Shown here piece after piece: positions 59,920-64,000 of a stretch of 64,000 nt of DNA. The translations under genes and the position numbers were made by a program. Source of the stretch: UBA5314 sp964635975 (GTDB lineage Bacteria > Bacillota > Syntrophomonadia > Syntrophomonadales > Syntrophomonadaceae); assembly GCA_964635975.1 (NCBI GenBank), contig CAZWPO010000009.1, positions 1-64,000 of the forward strand, in the 5' to 3' direction. The notes beneath the pieces are model-generated. The model did not search any database. It was given only the letters and a program-made list of their open reading frames with translations, and had not been told where the DNA came from. How positions within the stretch are numbered: position 1 is the stretch's first letter; every line of letters begins with the position of its first letter.

Positions 59920-62451
59920 TTAGGCAGTTACAATATTATTCTCAGCATGCAGGCCCAACTTTTCGACTGCATCTTCACGCATCTTGTACTTAAGGATTTT
60001 GCCTGCGGCATTCATCGGGAAATCGTCAACAAAATCAACATAACTAGGGGTCTTGTGCTTGGCCATGTTTGAACGGACAAATTCCTTAACTTCTTCAGAA
60101 GTCATAGATTCGCTATCCTTGAGTACGATACAGGCCATTATCTCCTCTCCGTATTGCTTGCTGGGAACACCGATCACCTGAACATCCTTTACCTTGGGAT
60201 GAGTGTAAATAAAGTCTTCAATTTCTTTGGGATAAATGTTCTCACCACCGCGAATGATCATATCTTTGATTCGTCCGGTTATTTTATAGTAGCCATTCTC
60301 ATCTCTCCTGGCCAGATCCCCGGTATGCAGCCAACCGTCCTCATCGATGGCAACCGCCGTAGCTTCAGGCATCTTGTAGTATCCCTTCATTATGTTGTAA
60401 CCGCGGGCTACAAACTCTCCATCAACATGGTCAGGCAGATCTTCGCCGGTGGACGGATCCACAATCTTGCACTCCACCCCCGGTAAAGCACGCCCGACCG
60501 TATTTACCCTGAGCTCCAGCGAGTCATCAACCCGGCTCTGAGTGCAACCCGGGGAAGACTCGGTCTGACCGAACACAATAGTTATTTCCTTCATATTCAT
60601 CTTGTCCACCACATCCTGCATCACCTTTACCGGGCAGGGACTGCCAGCCATTATACCGGTTCGCATTTGGGAGAAATCAGTCGTTGAGAAATCCTCGTGT
60701 TCCAGCATGGCTATAAACATGGTTGGGACTCCATGAAAAGCGGTGATTTTTTCGATATTTATGCATTCCAGGGATTCCTGGGGCGAAAAGAATGGCATGG
60801 GCGACATTGTAACACCATGTGTAACTGCCGCAGTCATGGCTAAGACCATTCCAAAACAATGGAACATGGGAACCTGGATCATCAAACGGTCGGCGGTGGA
60901 AAAGTCCATGCAATCACCGATGTTTTTGCCGTTATTGACAACATTGTAATGGGTTAGCATAACCCCCTTTGGGAAACCGGTAGTTCCAGAAGTATACTGG
61001 ATGTTGCAAACATCATGCTTTGAGACAAAGGCCGCGCGCCGGTAGACCTCTTCGACTGGAACCCGTTCGGCCATAGCTAGAGCTTCCTCCCAGACCAGAC
61101 AACCTTCCAGTTTTGATTCTACAGTAATAATGTTGCGTAGGAAGGGCAGGCGCTTCATATATAATGGCTTGCCCGCTTCATGGTTTTTTAGCTCTGGGCA
61201 AAGTTTTGTGATGATGTCAATGTAGTCAGAATCTTTATAGCCGTCAACCATCACCAGAGTGTGGGTGTCGGACTGGCGAAGCAAATACTCGGCCTCGTAG
61301 ATTTTATATGCAGTATTCACCGTTACCAGTACAGCGCCGATTTTGGTGGCCGCCCAGAAAGTTATAAACCACTGGGGCACATTGGTGGCCCAAATCGCGA
61401 CATGGTCTCCGGGCTTTACGCCCAATGCTATCAAAGAGCGGGCAAAGGTGTCTACATCATCCCTGAACTGGCTGTAGGTCCTGGTATAATCGAGTGTTGT
61501 ATAGCGAAATGCATACTGGTCGGGGAATTCTTCCACCATGCGATCAAGCACCTGGGGGAATGTCAAATCGATCAGTATGTCCTTTTCCCAGATATATTTT
61601 CCGGTGCCCGTGTTGTTGTCAAGCAGGTAGCTTTTGGCCTTAAGCTTCTGAGTATAGCGGCTCATAAAATTCGCGAAATGAGGGAATACTATTCCGGCGT
61701 CACTGAGATCCGGAGCCCAGCGTTTGACCCATTCCAGAGAAATGTAACCATCATATTTTACTGAGCGTAGGGCGAACATGATATCTTCTATAGGTAGGTC
61801 CCCTTCACCCATCATGCGATATTGAAGTTTACTATCCGCAACCACGGAATCCTTAATATGTATATACTTGATGTAAGCGCCCAAATTTTCAACGGTTTTT
61901 GCCGGCTTTTCGCCCGCAAAGCGGTAGGGATGATGAACATCCCACAATGCGGCTACAGAATCACTGGGGATACTATCCAGCAGTGCGCGCAGGCGGGAGG
62001 TATCTGTGTACACACCGTTTGTCTCTATCAGCAGGGTCACACCGCTTTCCTCGGCATAGGGCAGCAACCGCTTCAAAGCCTGTATAACTACTTCGTCATC
62101 AACAGGTCCCTCGGGGTATGGTTCAAGATCACCCAGGATACGGACAAATGGTGTTCCTAGTTTTTCGGCCAGGGTGATGTACTGCAGGATCTGCTGATGG
62201 TTTTCCTCTGCTTTGTCAGCGTACTTGAGGCAGCATCCCGATGACAAGCAGGGAATTTCAAGGCGCAGGGCTAAGAGTTTTTTTCTGATGTCGGAAAGCT
62301 GTTGATCAGTGAAGGCCTGGGTGTTGACAGAAAAAATCTTACCACCCAATCCCCTTATTTCGATTCCATCAAAACCCAGATCTTTAGCCATCGCATAAAT
62401 ATCAGGCCAGGTGAAATCAGGACAGCCCAAAGTTGAAAAAGCCATCTTCAT
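59920..62451 (-). CDS. Fusion of a sugar-isomerase-like TIM barrel and an AMP-forming acyl-CoA ligase
   Basis: An 843-residue protein. Residues 1-270 form an AP-endonuclease-2/xylose-isomerase-like barrel (MAFSTLGCPDFTWPDIYAMA, LLIETNGVYTDTSRL, ALWDVHHPYRF and YIHIKDS), with plausible metal-binding residues. Residues 290-843 are an adenylate-forming ligase: P-loop YTSGTTGFPKGVMLTH, VFGQTESSPG, GWLHTGDLARRDENGYY and catalytic Lys in AAGKILKYKM. The ligase half resembles fatty acyl-CoA synthetases. The barrel's job is unknown; both halves look intact. A T-box at 62529-62834 controls it. Substrate unknown; isovalerate is proposed below. Confidence 0.88.
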   Translation of the reverse strand: MKMAFSTLGCPDFTWPDIYAMAKDLGFDGIEIRGLGGKIFSVNTQAFTDQQLSDIRKKLLALRLEIPCLSSGCCLKYADKAEENHQQILQYITLAEKLGTPFVRILGDLEPYPEGPVDDEVVIQALKRLLPYAEESGVTLLIETNGVYTDTSRLRALLDSIPSDSVAALWDVHHPYRFAGEKPAKTVENLGAYIKYIHIKDSVVADSKLQYRMMGEGDLPIEDIMFALRSVKYDGYISLEWVKRWAPDLSDAGIVFPHFANFMSRYTQKLKAKSYLLDNNTGTGKYIWEKDILIDLTFPQVLDRMVEEFPDQYAFRYTTLDYTRTYSQFRDDVDTFARSLIALGVKPGDHVAIWATNVPQWFITFWAATKIGAVLVTVNTAYKIYEAEYLLRQSDTHTLVMVDGYKDSDYIDIITKLCPELKNHEAGKPLYMKRLPFLRNIITVESKLEGCLVWEEALAMAERVPVEEVYRRAAFVSKHDVCNIQYTSGTTGFPKGVMLTHYNVVNNGKNIGDCMDFSTADRLMIQVPMFHCFGMVLAMTAAVTHGVTMSPMPFFSPQESLECINIEKITAFHGVPTMFIAMLEHEDFSTTDFSQMRTGIMAGSPCPVKVMQDVVDKMNMKEITIVFGQTESSPGCTQSRVDDSLELRVNTVGRALPGVECKIVDPSTGEDLPDHVDGEFVARGYNIMKGYYKMPEATAVAIDEDGWLHTGDLARRDENGYYKITGRIKDMIIRGGENIYPKEIEDFIYTHPKVKDVQVIGVPSKQYGEEIMACIVLKDSESMTSEEVKEFVRSNMAKHKTPSYVDFVDDFPMNAAGKILKYKMREDAVEKLGLHAENNIVTA

Positions 62452-62528
62452 TATTTAATTCCTCCCACTCCCACAAATCTTTAGGCCGATTCTAGCCGGC
62501 CCTTTTTCTTGTCGTGGCTCTCATGGCA

Positions 62529-62834
62529 ATAAAAAAGCCTTCGTCTTGTGCATTTAAACAAGAGACGAAAGCTTTTACCTCCGTGGTACCACTCTTTTTG
62601 GTATTATAAATACCCACTCAATGGCCCCATCACTTAAATGGCGCCCTCCCCCTTAACGGTGGGAATCCGGGCCTTCCTACTCGTAGTATTCATATCTCTT
62701 TCGCTTTCAGAAGGACTGCTCCAGGGCGAGTTCCATACTGCCGTGAGCACTGTTTCGCAGCAAACAACAGTTCTCTTCAGCCCAGCTGACAGACGGTTTT
62801 CCCTTTCAAAGCATTTTCTACATTTTTGTGGAAT
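62529..62834 (-). ncRNA. T-box riboswitch, CUC (Leu) specifier inferred
   Basis: On the minus strand the apical motif AGAGAACTGTTG is followed by the returning strand GGCAGTATGG, then the specifier loop AACTCG and CCCT. These pair with CCGTCTGTC and AGGG of the leading strand, leaving CTC (62730-62728) as specifier. The antiterminator element is AGAGTGGTACCACGG (about 62595-62581). The terminator pairs AAAGCTTTCGTCT with AGACGAAGGCTTT and ends in T6. Same core, GAACTC, as the T-box at 42025. Confidence 0.88.
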
Positions 62835-62863
62835 ATATTATTAATTATTGTCGGCTTTGTCAA
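62835..62863 (-). promoter_or_regulatory. Promoter of the second T-box leader
   Basis: On the minus strand TTGACA (62858-62863) and TAATAT (62835-62840), spacer 17. A near-consensus promoter just upstream of the T-box. Confidence 0.85.
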
Positions 62864-62910
62864 GTAAGGCTTTTGCAATTTTTATGCAAGTGGAATCTTC
62901 ACCGGGTCGA

Positions 62911-63228
62911 TTACTGCATGGATTTTTGAAAATTTTGGGCTTGCTGTTGCTGAATAGTCTGCTGGCCCTGGTGAATATAATTGGCCTCGCTGGGATTAAG
63001 TACAAACAGCAGCTGCTGTAACTCCCCAACATGGCGCCTTTCTTCGTTTGCTATCGCTGAAAGCACCTTCTTAACACGCTCATCATCAGTGGCCATAATA
63101 TGCGATTCATAGCCAATAATTGCCTCCAGCTCACCAGCTATATCTACACGTAGAGCCTGGAGCAGTTCCTGGATGTTCATTTTCTTCGGAAGGTTGCCAA
63201 TAAAAGGATCTCCCAATTGAACCATCAT
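62911..63228 (-). CDS. Short ferritin-like protein
   Basis: A 105-residue protein of mainly two long helices: LLQALRVDIAGELEAIIGYE, then SHIMATDDERVKKVLSAI and ANEERRHVGELQQLL. The E...Y and EERRH patterns are those of ferritin/rubrerythrin metal sites, but only half of a four-helix bundle is present, so a dimer would be needed. The C-terminus is Gln-rich (QQTIQQQQAQNFQ). ATG at 63228 follows GAGG. No encapsulin gene is visible. It may be iron-binding or a spore-coat component; unsure. Confidence 0.7.
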   Translation of the reverse strand: MMVQLGDPFIGNLPKKMNIQELLQALRVDIAGELEAIIGYESHIMATDDERVKKVLSAIANEERRHVGELQQLLFVLNPSEANYIHQGQQTIQQQQAQNFQKSMQ

Positions 63229-63456
63229 GAAAACCTCACTTTTTTTAGTATGTTTTGTGTTGATCTATAAAATATGCATTTTACGACCGCACGTTTTGCT
63301 AAAAGAAAAACTTTTAGATATTTACAGCCATCAGTTGACAGCACAGGGCTGCCCCTAGTTAGAGTCTATCCTATATTTATATGGCAATTTATAGTAATAA
63401 ATAAGTGTAGTATAATACTGGGGAGATACACTAGAGTTTCTAAAGGATGATTCCGA

Positions 63457-64000
63457 TTGCAAAAACAGTTTAACTTGCTGCTAAGATTGCTGGGAATGCT
63501 GCTGTTCATCACCCTGGCTGGCTATATTACCTGGTACTTCCTTCCCTACCTGAAAAGCATAATGGGAGAGCCAGAAATTCTGCGTCTTAAGCTTCTTTCC
63601 TACGGTAATTGGAGCCGTCTTGTCTTCATGGGCCTGCAGGTCCTGCAAGTTGTCGCCGCTCCCCTTCCGGGCGAACTGGTCCAGGTTGCCGGAGGCTATG
63701 TTTTTGGTTTTTGGGCCGGGACCCTGTACTCTCTGGCAGGTATATTTATAGGTAGTCTTATTGCCTTCTTTTTGTCCCATTGGCTGGGATATCCCCTGTT
63801 GCAGGCGCTCATCAAACAAGAGACCCTGGAGAAGTTCCGTTTTCTTCTTGACTCAAATCGTGCTGAGGTGCTTATATTTATACTGTTCCTCATACCCGGA
63901 GCACCGAAGGATATTCTAACCTTCATAGCGGGTATAACGCCCATCCGCCCGGCTGCCTTTTTTCTGGCCGCTATGCTGGGCAGATTCCCTGGTATTGCCG
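63457..64000 (+). CDS. TVP38/TMEM64 (VTT-domain) membrane protein, partial at the right edge
   Basis: At least 181 residues, no stop before the window ends. Several membrane segments, and the VTT-domain motif in QVAGGYVFGFWAGTLYSLAG then FIGSLIAFFLSHWLG; FLIPGAPKDILTFIAGIT is the second re-entrant-type motif. These proteins are related to DedA lipid transporters. TTG at 63457 follows AAAGGATG; no ATG fits. The region upstream, 63229-63456, is AT-rich and shows no clear element. Confidence 0.88.
   Translation, partial: MQKQFNLLLRLLGMLLFITLAGYITWYFLPYLKSIMGEPEILRLKLLSYGNWSRLVFMGLQVLQVVAAPLPGELVQVAGGYVFGFWAGTLYSLAGIFIGSLIAFFLSHWLGYPLLQALIKQETLEKFRFLLDSNRAEVLIFILFLIPGAPKDILTFIAGITPIRPAAFFLAAMLGRFPGIA

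Noticed and set aside
63481..63944. Minus-strand ORFs at the right edge
   Set aside because: They are antisense shadows of the VTT-family membrane protein, which has clear membrane segments and a ribosome site.

Overview
The window is chromosomal DNA of a low-to-mid GC Bacillota (Clostridia). The evidence is two T-box riboswitches, a CIRCE operator in front of groESL, FabK in place of FabI, an alr-linked MazEF pair of the EndoA type, an ECF-type biotin transporter, ferredoxin-dependent 2-oxoacid oxidoreductase genes and many TTG/GTG starts after strong GGAGG sites. The gene set would suit an anaerobe of the Syntrophomonas/Peptococcaceae type, but that placement is an inference. I see no rRNA, tRNA or CRISPR array.

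Layout. (1) 1-4200: one end of an AT-rich integrative element. It carries a primase-helicase running off the left edge, two small HTH proteins, an array of four operators, a cI-like repressor and a tyrosine integrase that ends 65 bp from the 3' end of guaA. (2) 4202-9480: hpt-guaA, a membrane-anchored protein, a class I glutamine synthetase with a large inverted repeat on its promoter, and a small membrane protein. (3) 9568-18258: a compact fatty-acid operon (fabH-fabK-fabD-fabG-acpP-fabF-fabZ-accD-accA) facing a second FabK/nitronate-monooxygenase paralogue across a divergent promoter region. (4) 18584-24389: groES-groEL, molybdopterin genes (moaA, moaC, mog) and a ketopantoate reductase. (5) 24529-33996: lgt, 5-formyl-THF cyclo-ligase, a DnaA-box cluster, the t6A set tsaD-rimI-tsaB-tsaE, a family 4 uracil-DNA glycosylase, a GH18 enzyme, an amidohydrolase and a glutamine amidotransferase. 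(6) 34211-41919: mazEF-alr, a CBS protein, nnr, acpS, cheW, a hybrid kinase and a LytTR regulator with tandem 21-bp repeats. (7) 41979-45578: promoter, T-box and a four-subunit 2-oxoacid:ferredoxin oxidoreductase. (8) 45600-51625: twin REP-like palindromes, an L,D-transpeptidase, a DUF255 protein, a Doc/AbrB toxin-antitoxin pair, and a LysR regulator opposite a frameshifted iron-sulfur protein. (9) 51921-57500: topB and birA-bioY-ecfA-ecfT with a BirA operator. (10) 57898-64000: lipoprotein, DUF2179 protein, a T-box-controlled fusion of a TIM-barrel isomerase-like domain and an acyl-CoA ligase, a short ferritin-like protein and a partial VTT-family membrane protein.

The most interesting link is between regions 7 and 10. 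Both T-boxes show the same specifier-loop core, read here as CUC (leucine). One controls a ferredoxin-linked 2-oxoacid oxidoreductase and the other an acyl-CoA ligase fusion. Because T-boxes switch genes on when their tRNA is uncharged, this suggests a leucine-starvation route: isovalerate to isovaleryl-CoA, then reductive carboxylation to 2-oxoisocaproate, then leucine. This is a hypothesis from leader sequences and protein families only.
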